This document shows, in pieces, positions 1-7,389 of a stretch of 11,149 nucleotides of DNA (the stretch's first letter is position 1; every line of letters starts with the position of its first letter). The stretch spans positions 1 through 11,149 of the forward strand of contig JADGAW010000055.1 in the NCBI GenBank assembly GCA_015231815.1. Direction: 5' to 3'. The notes beneath the pieces are model-generated. The model was not told the DNA's origin. It saw nothing but the letters and a program-made list of their open reading frames with translations, and did not search any database. The translations under genes were made by a program, and so were the position numbers. Source of the DNA: Nitrospinota bacterium. Lineage in GTDB: Bacteria; Nitrospinota_A; JADGAW01.

Positions 1-2
1 GT

Positions 3-389
3 GATGGAGTAATTGACCCATCCCTCAGAGAAGAGCTTGAGGAGCTTGAAGAGACATTAAATGGTATTGCAAATGACCTTATAGAATGTGGTTCCACACT
101 TCCTGAAAATAAAACAGGGGATTTTAATGAGAGGTTTAATGAAGTTAGTCAGCGGATGGACTTGGCACACCTCAAAGAATCATCATCATTGGCTCATGCA
201 ACGACAAATTATTTGCAAAGAATGCATGCCTGTGGTCAGGCGTTACAAAAAAGTGAAATAGACCTCATCCTGCATTCAATTGATATTCTTGAAGATGCCA
301 TTGAATATGTAACGGAAAAGAGTAGTGAAGATGGTCTTCTTGATAGTATCGTTGGTAAAAATATGATGAAGCTTCTTAAAAGATTTTGA
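3..389 (+). CDS. C-terminal part of an unrecognised helical protein, weakly HPt-like (5' end outside window)
   Basis: The reading frame is open from the first bases and ends at a TGA, so the gene starts upstream of the window; the ATG at 156 is probably internal. The visible 128 residues are rich in Glu, Leu and Ser and look fully helical, with no membrane segment. The stretch around LAHATTNYLQRM and the following DLILHSIDILEDAIEY resembles helices 2 to 4 of CheA P1/HPt domains (LAHALENLL followed by a helix with regularly spaced Leu). However, no HxxKG-type phospho-acceptor histidine sits about 19 residues before it, where the family would have one. It could be a degenerate HPt domain, or any coiled helical protein. 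Function not assigned. The 93 bases after the stop hold the gatB leader. Confidence 0.6.
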   Translation, partial: DGVIDPSLREELEELEETLNGIANDLIECGSTLPENKTGDFNERFNEVSQRMDLAHLKESSSLAHATTNYLQRMHACGQALQKSEIDLILHSIDILEDAIEYVTEKSSEDGLLDSIVGKNMMKLLKRF

Positions 390-430
390 AATTACGTAAT
401 AACTAAACAGTCCTCAGTGGTAAATAATTG

Positions 431-460
431 CTGACAACTTTCGAATCACTGACAAATAAT
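431..460 (+). promoter_or_regulatory. Candidate sigma-70 type promoter for gatB
   Basis: CTGACA (431-436) and AATAAT (455-460) each match the sigma-70 consensus at five of six positions, with an 18-base spacer. Transcription would start near 467, leaving a leader of only about 16 bases before the gatB ATG. Direct repeats overlap it: CTGACAA at 431 and 449, and AATCACT at 444 and 458, so a bound regulator is possible. The call rests on consensus match only. Confidence 0.4.
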
Positions 461-482
461 CACTCTTTACACAATACTAAAT

Positions 483-1922
483 ATGAATTATGAAGTTGTT
501 ATTGGACTAGAAGTTCACGTCCAATTAAATACGGAAAGTAAAATTTTTTGTAGTTGTTCAACAACCTTTGGCAAAAGTGCCAATGAAAATACCTGCCCTA
601 TTTGCCTTGGTTTTCCCGGAGTATTACCGGTTTTTAACAAAAAAGTTGCTGAACTTGCCATAAATCTGGGACTCGCTACTGGCTGCTCAATTGAAAAAAA
701 GTCTGTTTTTGAACGAAAAAATTATTTTTATCCCGACCTTCCAAAGGGATATCAGATTACACAATATGAACTTCCCCTCTGTTTGAACGGCTTTATTGAA
801 ATTGGAACAAACGGGAGCACTAAAAAAATTGGTATTACCCGAATTCATCTGGAAGAGGATGCCGGAAAATCAATTCATGGGGAAAATCTTGATAACCCTG
901 ACTATAGCTATATAGACCTTAACAGGACAGGAACACCTCTTTGTGAAATTGTTTCAGAACCAGATTTGCGCTCTGCCGATGAGGCAAAAGAGTATCTCTC
1001 CAACCTTAAACAAATCATTGAGTACCTTGAGGTTTCTGACTGCAATATGGAGGAAGGCTCCCTTCGTTGTGATGCAAATATATCAATTAGAAAACCAGGA
1101 GAGACTAAATTAGGAACAAAAGCCGAACTGAAAAACATGAACTCTTTTAACAATATTAAAAAGGCAATTGATTACGAGGTTGAAAGGCAAATTAAGCTGG
1201 TGGAGTCTGGAGAAAAAGTTATTCAGGAAACAAGACTTTGGGATGCAAATGAAGGAAAATCAAAAAGTATGAGAAGCAAAGAAGAGGCGAACGACTACCG
1301 TTATTTTCCTGATCCTGACCTTCCTCCTCTCATCGTTGAAGATAGTTGGGTGGAAGAATTAAGAAAAGAACTTCCTGAACTCCCGGCAGCAAAAAAAGAG
1401 CGGTTTATTCAACAATACGAAATACCGGAATATGATGCAGGAGTTTTAACCTCATCGAAACAACTCTCTGTTTATTTTGAACAAATGATGAAAAACTTTG
1501 ATGATGGAAAAATTGCCAGTAACTGGGTTATGACTGAACTTCTCAGAGCTTTAAAGGAAGATGAACGCAATGTTTCGGAATCACCCATTAGCCCTGAAGA
1601 TTTTGTTTCTCTTTTGCAATTGATTAAAAGCGACAAAATTAGCGGAAAAATCGCCAAGACAGTTTTTGAAGAAGCCTATAAAACAGGTAAAAAACCAGAA
1701 AAAATTGTTGAAGAAAAAGGGCTTGTGCAAGTCTCAGATTCAGGTGAACTCGAAGCTATGATTGATGAAGTTATTGTCAATAACCCGGAGGAAGTTGAGG
1801 GTTACAGAAACGGTAAGCAAAAACTCTTTGGTTTTCTTGTCGGACAATGTATGAAGTTAAGTCGAGGAAAGGGCAATCCAAAGGTTATCAATGAGATTTT
1901 GAAAAAGAAACTCGAAAACTAA
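483..1922 (+). CDS. gatB: Aspartyl/glutamyl-tRNA(Asn/Gln) amidotransferase subunit B
   Basis: GatB is the tRNA-binding kinase subunit of the GatCAB complex, which converts misacylated Glu-tRNA(Gln) and/or Asp-tRNA(Asn) to the correct amide form, using ammonia channelled from GatA. The 479 residues match the usual family length. The opening VIGLEVHVQL motif, a four-cysteine zinc-type site (C23, C25, C38, C41) leading into CLGFPGVLPV, and the DYRYFPDPDLPPL signature near residue 272 are all present. The C-terminal 150 or so residues form the helical GatB/YqeY tail domain that contacts tRNA. The ATG at 483 gives the full N-terminal strand, but has no Shine-Dalgarno sequence. gatA and gatC are not adjacent, so the complex is encoded at separate loci. 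Family assignment is very secure; whether Gln, Asn or both are served cannot be told here. Confidence 0.98.
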   Translation: MNYEVVIGLEVHVQLNTESKIFCSCSTTFGKSANENTCPICLGFPGVLPVFNKKVAELAINLGLATGCSIEKKSVFERKNYFYPDLPKGYQITQYELPLCLNGFIEIGTNGSTKKIGITRIHLEEDAGKSIHGENLDNPDYSYIDLNRTGTPLCEIVSEPDLRSADEAKEYLSNLKQIIEYLEVSDCNMEEGSLRCDANISIRKPGETKLGTKAELKNMNSFNNIKKAIDYEVERQIKLVESGEKVIQETRLWDANEGKSKSMRSKEEANDYRYFPDPDLPPLIVEDSWVEELRKELPELPAAKKERFIQQYEIPEYDAGVLTSSKQLSVYFEQMMKNFDDGKIASNWVMTELLRALKEDERNVSESPISPEDFVSLLQLIKSDKISGKIAKTVFEEAYKTGKKPEKIVEEKGLVQVSDSGELEAMIDEVIVNNPEEVEGYRNGKQKLFGFLVGQCMKLSRGKGNPKVINEILKKKLEN

Positions 1923-1958
1923 CCCTCGAAAAGAAGCTGAACCAACGCCGTTTTCGAG
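1911..1958 (+). terminator. Inverted-repeat cluster at the 3' end of gatB, possible terminator or switch
   Basis: CTCGAAAAC occurs in the last gatB codons (1911-1919), CTCGAAAA recurs just after the stop (1925-1932), and the inverse GTTTTCGAG lies at 1950-1958. The inverse arm can therefore pair with the first copy (9 bp) or the second (8 bp), but not both. It is not followed directly by a U-run; a short T5 lies at 1971-1975. A terminator, an RNA-stability hairpin or chance are all possible. Confidence 0.35.
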
Positions 1959-2039
1959 AATGAGTTAGAGGTTTTTCCTGTCAATTATGAGATTTAGGTT
2001 TACTTTCCGTTTAGGATACTTTCAGTGAGAGGCTACTAC

Positions 2040-2047
2040 GGTAAAAT
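2040..2047 (+). promoter_or_regulatory. Candidate -10 element (GGTAAAAT) for the lipoprotein gene
   Basis: TAAAAT at 2042-2047, preceded by GG, lies 31 bases before the ATG at 2079. No convincing -35 box is seen 16 to 18 bases upstream. The same tacGGTAwAAT string precedes the histidine kinase gene at 9772, which supports it modestly. Confidence 0.3.
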
Positions 2048-2078
2048 AGACTCCAAAACAGTTAAACACAATAAAAGT

Positions 2079-2777
2079 ATGATTCATTTCATGAAATTAC
2101 TTCTGCTTTCAACTCTTTTACTTCTTGTCTCTTCCTGCTCGGATCAGGCAGATAATCCACTTCTTGAACTACAAAGAATCTATAAGGACAAACCTTCCTA
2201 CATTATTGTTCTGGAAGACATGAAGGAAGAGGGGAACTTTTTTACTGAATATTTCCAGAAATACAAGGTGGCTGCAGGAGAGGATGTTGCCATTACCAAC
2301 TGGGCTCCTGTTTCAGAAGAGTTTTACAAAAAGTATGAAAACTTTTTGGGAATGACCATTTGGGGTAAGGACAAAAATGGGAATGCAATAACCACATCTG
2401 CCCCTCCTGTATATCAATATGTTGGCGACGAAAAATATGGTCAGTGGAAACAGGATAGCAGTGGTAACAGTTTCTGGGAGTTCTACGGAAAATATGCAAT
2501 GCTTATGAATGTCATGAATTTTGCCGGAAACATGATTTACATGAACAACTACAGAAATTACACCAATTCCATTGCTTCGGGAAGACCTTATTACGGTGCT
2601 CAACGACAATACGGAACAGCAGGAAGCTTTACCAAAAGGTCTAAGCCTAATTTCTTCAAGAGAAGACAAATGCGAATGTCTAAATCAGGATTTAGTAATA
2701 AATTTGCACGAGCAAGTTCACTGGGAAGGAGCAAAAGCTCTGGATTTCGTAGCAGAAGTTTTGGCTTTGGTAAATAG
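2079..2777 (+). CDS. Predicted lipoprotein with a strongly basic C-terminal tail, function unknown
   Basis: A 232-residue protein with an N-terminal lipoprotein signal: Met-Lys, a leucine-rich core, then the lipobox LVSSC with the lipidated cysteine at residue 20. I chose ATG 2079 (or ATG 2091, four codons later) over an upstream GTG at 2025, because the GTG would add 18 polar residues before the signal. The middle part is aromatic-rich, with YQYVGDEKYGQW and FWEFYGKYAMLMN-type segments. The last 50 residues contain 15 Lys/Arg, no acidic residue, and many Ser, Gly and Phe. I do not recognise the family. The signal implies export and anchoring at the inner or outer membrane; the basic tail could bind an acidic surface polymer, lipid phosphate or nucleic acid, but that is inference. 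It appears to be a single-gene unit. Confidence 0.85.
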   Translation: MIHFMKLLLLSTLLLLVSSCSDQADNPLLELQRIYKDKPSYIIVLEDMKEEGNFFTEYFQKYKVAAGEDVAITNWAPVSEEFYKKYENFLGMTIWGKDKNGNAITTSAPPVYQYVGDEKYGQWKQDSSGNSFWEFYGKYAMLMNVMNFAGNMIYMNNYRNYTNSIASGRPYYGAQRQYGTAGSFTKRSKPNFFKRRQMRMSKSGFSNKFARASSLGRSKSSGFRSRSFGFGK

Positions 2778-2824
2778 CTTTAACATCCACCGGCCTTAGT
2801 TTAACCTTCTTGTTTTTCATTCTT

Positions 2825-2830
2825 TAAAAT
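2825..2830 (+). promoter_or_regulatory. Candidate -10 element for the radical SAM fusion gene
   Basis: TAAAAT lies only 18 bases before the ATG at 2849, so the leader would be about 12 bases. The upstream TTAACC at 2801-2806 (18-base spacer) is a poor -35 match. The 71-base gap shows no terminator, so read-through from the lipoprotein gene is also possible. Confidence 0.25.
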
Positions 2831-2848
2831 GTCCACTTTCATCCATCC

Positions 2849-4276
2849 ATGACAATCCAATATTTTTCCTATGGTTCTAACATGCTTCATGCCCGCTTGC
2901 AGGAAAGAATTCCTTCTGCAATTCCTGTCTCGGTAGCAGTTTTACATGGACATAAACTTTTCTTTCATAAGATTCATCAGGATGGTTCAGGAAAATGCGA
3001 TGCGTTTCAAACGAACAATAAGGATGATGATGTTTACGGGCTCATATATGAAATGAATGAAGAAGATAAAGAGGTCCTTGATGAAATCGAAGGAGTTGGA
3101 AACGGGTATGAAGTAAAGGAAATTGACGTTTACACTGTTAATGAGAACCAGAAAGTTCGCACATTTACCTATTATGCAACCAATATAAATAATGAACTCA
3201 AACCATATCTTTGGTACAAAGATTTTGTGGTGGAAGGAGCAAAGGAAAACAAGCTGCCACTCCAATACATTAAAATGCTGGAACGTTTTGAAGCTGAAGA
3301 TGACCTGAATTTGCAAAGAAGTTTTGGAAACAAAAAAATTCTTGAGAAAAGTAAGGGTTACACCCCTTCACCTTTTTATAAATATTCTACATATCTCAAG
3401 AAACGTTTTGGTGTCAAGGTGATGAAAATTAGTATCGACCTCGGACAATCCTGTCCTCATCGGAATGCTATCGACCGCAAGAGTGGTGGTTGTTTTTACT
3501 GTAACCCTGAAAGCTTTATGCCACCAGAGGCGGATGAAACCCGCACGGTAAATGAGCAAATAACAAAAGGTATTGAACGTTGTGAGAAAAAATATGGAAA
3601 AGGTAAGTATATTGCCTATTTCCAGGCGTACACGTCAACTCTCGAAAATATTGATAGCCTTAAACAGGCATTTGATGATGTTCTTAGCTTTCACCAGATT
3701 GTTGGAATTTCTATCTCAACACGTCCTGACACCTTTACCCAAAAAGTTTTTGAACTGTTAAAAGAATACGAGAAAAAGAGCTATCTTCTTTTGGAAATAG
3801 GACTTGAAAGCATACATGAAAAGAGTCTTTCTTTTTTGGGGAGAAATCATAATTATCCCGTTTTTCCTCAATTATTAAAACGACTTGAGGGTTTGAATAT
3901 TGAAACCTGTGTACACTTAATTACGGGAATTCCAGGAGAAACAAACGAGGATATTATTCAAACGGCAAAGGAAATGGCTCGTCTTGAAAAGGTTGATGGA
4001 ATTAAGCTCCACCACTTTCATGTCGTGAAAAATACCCTCTTTGAAAAAGAGTATAATAAGGGAGTTTTTGCTGTTGATGACCTTAATGCAACAAAAGAAA
4101 AAGTAATCCTTTTTCTGGAAAATATACGACCAAATCAAAAGGTGCATCGTATTATTGGCGACTGTAACGCAGGCTATCTTGTCGCTCCTGTTTTTTCCGA
4201 ATCGAAGTCTAAGGTTAAGTATTTAATTGAAGAGGAAATGATACATAAAAACAGGAGACAGGGAAAGAATTATTAA
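2849..4276 (+). CDS. Fusion: gamma-glutamylcyclotransferase-like domain plus TIGR01212/YhcC-type radical SAM domain
   Basis: This 475-residue protein joins two domains in one uninterrupted frame. Residues 1 to about 150 are a GGCT/AIG2-like fold: the YGSNM substrate-loop motif is at 8-12, and the LDEIEGVGNGY segment holds Glu81, equivalent to the catalytic glutamate of gamma-glutamylcyclotransferases. Residues about 171 to 475 match the YhcC (TIGR01212) radical SAM family: FYKYSTYLKKRFG, then a cluster of Cys202, Cys215 and Cys218 (C-x12-C-x2-C, the family's wide spacing), then ISTRPD, LEIGLES, GIPGET and GIKLHHFHVVKNT. Such enzymes bind a 4Fe-4S cluster and SAM, and the YhcC reaction is not known to me. 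Fusion suggests a shared or sequential substrate, perhaps gamma-glutamyl in nature (inference). The ATG at 2849 starts the first strand correctly, without a Shine-Dalgarno sequence. greA follows after 18 nt and is probably co-transcribed. Confidence 0.93.
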   Translation: MTIQYFSYGSNMLHARLQERIPSAIPVSVAVLHGHKLFFHKIHQDGSGKCDAFQTNNKDDDVYGLIYEMNEEDKEVLDEIEGVGNGYEVKEIDVYTVNENQKVRTFTYYATNINNELKPYLWYKDFVVEGAKENKLPLQYIKMLERFEAEDDLNLQRSFGNKKILEKSKGYTPSPFYKYSTYLKKRFGVKVMKISIDLGQSCPHRNAIDRKSGGCFYCNPESFMPPEADETRTVNEQITKGIERCEKKYGKGKYIAYFQAYTSTLENIDSLKQAFDDVLSFHQIVGISISTRPDTFTQKVFELLKEYEKKSYLLLEIGLESIHEKSLSFLGRNHNYPVFPQLLKRLEGLNIETCVHLITGIPGETNEDIIQTAKEMARLEKVDGIKLHHFHVVKNTLFEKEYNKGVFAVDDLNATKEKVILFLENIRPNQKVHRIIGDCNAGYLVAPVFSESKSKVKYLIEEEMIHKNRRQGKNY

Positions 4277-4294
4277 TCTCAAAATGAAAAAACT

Positions 4295-4780
4295 ATGGAG
4301 CATATGAATTATTTATTAAGAGCTACAAAAGAAAAGTTGGCTGAAAGGTTCAAGGAAATTCAAAAAGAAAAAACTGAAGTTGCCAATGAAATTCGTGTGG
4401 CAAAAGCTCATGGCGACCTCAAGGAAAATGCCGAATATCATTCAGCCATGGAAAAACAGGGAAATATTCAGTTGGAAGAAAGTAAGGTTCTTGCCTTTTT
4501 GTCGAATTCAACAATTATTGAGGAGCTTGACTATGAAGGTGATGACGCTGTCAGAGTAGGGAAAAAAGTTACTCTTTTAAATGTCGATACTGATGAAGAA
4601 GTTGAATATCAAATCCTGGGGGAATATGAAGCCGACCCCAAACAAAACATCCTTTCCGCCTATGCTCCCCTTGCTCGTCTCATGATGGGTAAAGAGGAAG
4701 GTGACACTTTTAGGGTTGCCATTCCCAGAAAACCCTCTATTGAATATGAAATTATTGAGGTAAAGAAAATTTTCAGCTAA
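4295..4780 (+). CDS. greA: Transcription elongation factor GreA/GreB family
   Basis: GreA rescues backtracked RNA polymerase by entering the secondary channel with its coiled coil and stimulating transcript cleavage. The 161 residues fit the family length. The N-terminal coiled coil (about 5 to 75) carries the tip motif GDLKENAEYHSA, with acidic Asp41 and Glu44, the residues that coordinate the catalytic magnesium. The C-terminal FKBP-like domain (about 80 to 160) includes APLARLMMGKEEGD and ends in YEIIEV, as is typical. The start could be ATG 4295 or ATG 4304; the first gives the usual numbering of the acidic pair. Neither has a well-placed ribosome site (GGAG lies only 3 bases before 4304). 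It sits 18 nt after the radical SAM fusion gene and is probably in the same operon. The C-terminal loop is less glycine-rich than in E. coli GreA, but GreA fits better than GreB. Confidence 0.93.
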   Translation: MEHMNYLLRATKEKLAERFKEIQKEKTEVANEIRVAKAHGDLKENAEYHSAMEKQGNIQLEESKVLAFLSNSTIIEELDYEGDDAVRVGKKVTLLNVDTDEEVEYQILGEYEADPKQNILSAYAPLARLMMGKEEGDTFRVAIPRKPSIEYEIIEVKKIFS

Positions 4781-4817
4781 AAAATTGTAGTAAAAAGGTG
4801 TAAAAAACCTCTATATA

Positions 4818-4826
4818 TGGTAAGAT
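4818..4826 (+). promoter_or_regulatory. Candidate extended -10 promoter for the DnaJ-type gene
   Basis: TGg followed by TAAGAT (4821-4826) forms an extended -10 element in the 98-base gap between greA and the DnaJ-type gene, 52 bases before the ATG. No -35 box is apparent, which is acceptable for extended -10 promoters. No CIRCE-like heat-shock operator was seen. Confidence 0.35.
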
Positions 4827-4878
4827 TTATCGGATTTATATCAAGATATAGGCTCGTACTACTAATTTTTTCTTTGCC

Positions 4879-5814
4879 ATGACAACACAAACAAAAGATT
4901 ACTACAAAACCCTTGGAGTTAGAAAAGATGCCACTCAGGATGAAATAAAAAAAGTTTACCGGGAAGCTGCAAAAAAGTATCATCCAGATAAAAATACCGG
5001 AAACAGTTATGCCGAAAAAAAATTCAAGGAGATTTCTGAGGCGTATGCGGTTATCGGAGATAAGAAAAAAAGAAGTGAGTATGATACTTTTGGATCAATG
5101 GGCTTTGGAAGTTCAAATGTAAGGTGGTCAAGTTCAGACAGTAACGGCTTTGGTGGATTTGATTTTAATGATATTTTCAAAAGTTTTAACAGTGAAAGAC
5201 CCTTTGACGAACGTTCCGGCAGGAGTTCAAATGCTAGGTATGAACGTCCAAGACATAACCCTGAAATTCAGGAAGATATTCAGGTAAGTGTTGAAGTAAC
5301 TTTTTTGGAAGCTGCCCGGGGATGTAAAAAAGAAGTTTCCTTTAAGGCATTGAGAAAAAATGGTAGAAGCCTTTTGAGTGAACCTGTCAGACTTAACGTC
5401 GCAATACCTGAGGGGGTAGAAAATCATTCTAAAATTCGGGTTCGTGGTCAAGGCAATGATAGCAGTGATGGAAGAATGAGAAGTGATTTAATTGCTACAA
5501 TTCTGATAAGACCGCATCCCAACTTTAGAAGAGAGGGGTTAAATATTCTTCAAAACGTTACCATTTCCTATTATCAAGCGGTAATGGGAGATAAGATTGA
5601 AGTTATGACCTTGGACGGAACAACAACAATGATTATTCCTAAAGGAACCAATGGCGGTCAAAAACTGCGGTTGAAAAGCAAAGGTATTAGAGCCTTAAAA
5701 ACAACCTATGAGGGAGATATGATTGTTACCGTCAAAATTGCAGTTCCTAAATTCCTGACTGATGATGAGTTACAAATCATCGAATCAAATAAAAGCCTTT
5801 TTCAAAAAGCATAA
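4879..5814 (+). CDS. DnaJ-like co-chaperone, type II (CbpA-like, no zinc finger)
   Basis: An Hsp40 that would deliver unfolded substrates to DnaK and stimulate its ATPase in the cytoplasm. The J domain spans residues about 6 to 71 (DYYKTLGV start, HPD triad at 35-37, EAYAVIGD and RSEYDTFG). A Gly/Phe-rich linker follows (about 71 to 110, with GFGGFDFNDIF). The C-terminal substrate-binding beta domains run from about 132 to 305 (VEVTFLEAARG opening, IPEGVENHSKIRVRGQG, then PHPNFRREG). The CxxCxGxG zinc repeats of true DnaJ are absent, so this is a CbpA/DnaJB-type protein; 311 residues is normal for that class. dnaK and grpE are not adjacent. The ATG at 4879 has a pyrimidine-rich upstream and no Shine-Dalgarno sequence. 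It ends 45 bases before the next gene, which has its own possible -10 box. Confidence 0.93.
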   Translation: MTTQTKDYYKTLGVRKDATQDEIKKVYREAAKKYHPDKNTGNSYAEKKFKEISEAYAVIGDKKKRSEYDTFGSMGFGSSNVRWSSSDSNGFGGFDFNDIFKSFNSERPFDERSGRSSNARYERPRHNPEIQEDIQVSVEVTFLEAARGCKKEVSFKALRKNGRSLLSEPVRLNVAIPEGVENHSKIRVRGQGNDSSDGRMRSDLIATILIRPHPNFRREGLNILQNVTISYYQAVMGDKIEVMTLDGTTTMIIPKGTNGGQKLRLKSKGIRALKTTYEGDMIVTVKIAVPKFLTDDELQIIESNKSLFQKA

Positions 5815-5823
5815 AAAATGGGG

Positions 5824-5829
5824 TAAAAT
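5824..5829 (+). promoter_or_regulatory. Candidate -10 element for the sigma-54 activator gene
   Basis: GGGG then TAAAAT lies 30 bases before the ATG at 5860, in the 45-base gap after the DnaJ-type gene. TTCAAA at 5801-5806 gives a 17-base spacer but is a poor -35. Expression may instead come through from upstream. Confidence 0.25.
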
Positions 5830-5859
5830 TTTCTCTTTACTAAACCTCTCATTGTTTCT

Positions 5860-7353
5860 ATGGACATACAAGAAAGTTATGACATAAAGTTAGAACTTAT
5901 TAAAACCTTTACGAAGCTCATTGAAAGTAACTTTTCCTATGACCATCTTCTTGATTTAATTATTGAAAATGCCATGCTTCTTTCCGGGGGACAAGGGGCA
6001 GGATTTCTCGTCATCGATAAAACAACCAATAAAGTTCATTTTAAAACCGCTGTAGGAAAAGGCTCAAAAAAGGTAAAACAGGCTGTTCTCAACCAGAATG
6101 AGGGTATTGTTGGTTGGATTATAAACAATAAAAAATCGGTTTTTGTTGCAGATGTTAAAAAAGATACTCGCTGGAGCGAAGATGTAAGTAAGCAAGTTGA
6201 TCAGGAGGTTAAATCACTTGCAGGAGTTCCTATTTTTCTAGAAGATGAAGTGTACGGAGTTCTCGAAGTTATTTTCTCCACCTCGCCAAAATCAGAGGAA
6301 AAGGCTGTTGAAATATTAGAGGCATTTTCTGCTCAAGTCTCAAAAGTTATTGAAAACTTTGTTAATTACGATAATATCAAAACCCATTATGATGTTCTGA
6401 AAAAAAGGGTTCGGGAAAAAAATAAAATTATTGGGAGAAGTTCTTCCATTAAAAAAAATGTTTCTGACTGTATTAAAGCAGCAAAAAGTAACGCCACTGT
6501 TCTTATCACTGGGGAAAGCGGTACGGGAAAGGAACTGATTGCACGAATGATTCATGAGGAAAGTTCGAGAAAAGATAAGGTCTTTTATGCAATAAACTGT
6601 GGCGCAATTCCTGAAACGATGCTTGAACGGGAACTTTTTGGGCATGAAAAAGGTTCATTTACCGGAGCCGATAGCCAAAAAATAGGATTATTTGAAGCAG
6701 CAGATAAAAGTACTCTTTTTCTTGATGAAATTGGTGAAATGCCAAAGTTAATGCAGGTAAAACTCTTAAGGGTTATTCAGGAAAAGACCTTTACCCGTCT
6801 GGGCTCAATTAAGGAACAGAAGTGTGATGTCAGAATTGTTGCTGCAACCAATAAAGTCCTTAAGGATGAAATTGAAAAGGGAAATTTCCGTGAAGACCTT
6901 TATTATCGGCTTAATGTAATACCTATTAATATTGCCCCACTGAGGGATCGGGTGAGCGATATTCCTCCGCTGGTTGAACATTTTATAGAAAAATACCGTA
7001 AAGAATTGAACCTAATGGAGTTGAAGATAACAGATGAAGCGATGAACTTGCTCATGGGTCATGAATGGCAAGGAAATATTCGGGAACTGGAAAATACCGT
7101 TGAAAGAGCAGTAGTTATGAGAAATGGTATGGAAATAACTGAAGATGATTTGCCCATTTCAGGAGCAAAAAAAGGTATAGGAGCTACTGTGCAGGTTGGT
7201 TTAACATTAAAAGATGCACAGGATCAATTCAAAAAGGAACTTTTTATTAAAACCATAGAGTTTGCAGGGGGCAATAAAACAAAAGCAGCAAAAATTCTTG
7301 ATATTGAGCGTACCTATCTTTCCAAAATGTGCTCACAGTACGGTATTGCATAA
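5860..7353 (+). CDS. Sigma-54-dependent transcription activator with GAF sensor domain
   Basis: A 497-residue bacterial enhancer-binding protein that remodels sigma-54 RNA polymerase using ATP. Residues about 26 to 167 form a GAF sensor (SGGQGAGFLVID, then NEGIVGWIINNKK), so it senses a ligand or redox state directly, NifA/NorR style; there is no receiver domain. The AAA+ domain (about 190 to 435) shows Walker A GESGTGKE (218-225), Walker B LFLDEIGEM (286-294), and the arginine-finger segment FREDLYYRLNVIP (343-355). The sigma-54 contact loop reads GSFTGA at 265-270 instead of the usual GAFTGA. A Fis-type helix-turn-helix (about 468 to 495, NKTKAAKILDIERTYLSK) closes the protein. All activity residues are intact. 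The glycosyltransferase gene follows after 36 nt and is probably in the same transcript. The signal and target promoters are unknown; I found no clear -24/-12 site in the window. Confidence 0.95.
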   Translation: MDIQESYDIKLELIKTFTKLIESNFSYDHLLDLIIENAMLLSGGQGAGFLVIDKTTNKVHFKTAVGKGSKKVKQAVLNQNEGIVGWIINNKKSVFVADVKKDTRWSEDVSKQVDQEVKSLAGVPIFLEDEVYGVLEVIFSTSPKSEEKAVEILEAFSAQVSKVIENFVNYDNIKTHYDVLKKRVREKNKIIGRSSSIKKNVSDCIKAAKSNATVLITGESGTGKELIARMIHEESSRKDKVFYAINCGAIPETMLERELFGHEKGSFTGADSQKIGLFEAADKSTLFLDEIGEMPKLMQVKLLRVIQEKTFTRLGSIKEQKCDVRIVAATNKVLKDEIEKGNFREDLYYRLNVIPINIAPLRDRVSDIPPLVEHFIEKYRKELNLMELKITDEAMNLLMGHEWQGNIRELENTVERAVVMRNGMEITEDDLPISGAKKGIGATVQVGLTLKDAQDQFKKELFIKTIEFAGGNKTKAAKILDIERTYLSKMCSQYGIA

Positions 7354-7389
7354 AATATCACTTTAAGGTGAAAAACAAGAATAATACCG

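Noticed and set aside
391..400. ATTACGTAAT, a perfect 10-base palindrome after the first gene
   Set aside because: Self-complementary 10-mers are expected about once per kilobase; nothing else supports a site.
2025..2078. GTG start for the lipoprotein gene, 54 bases upstream
   Set aside because: It would put 18 polar residues before the signal peptide and would overlap the candidate -10 box; ATG 2079 or 2091 fits a lipoprotein signal.
2313..2669. 118-codon open frame on the minus strand
   Set aside because: It overlaps the lipoprotein gene, which has a coherent signal peptide and domain structure; no motif or start context supports the antisense frame.
4796..4810. AGGT/ACCT hairpin after greA
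   Set aside because: A four-base stem is too short to support a terminator or any other call.
6340..6645. 101-codon minus-strand open frame within the sigma-54 activator
   Set aside because: It is antisense to conserved GAF/AAA+ coding sequence with no independent support.
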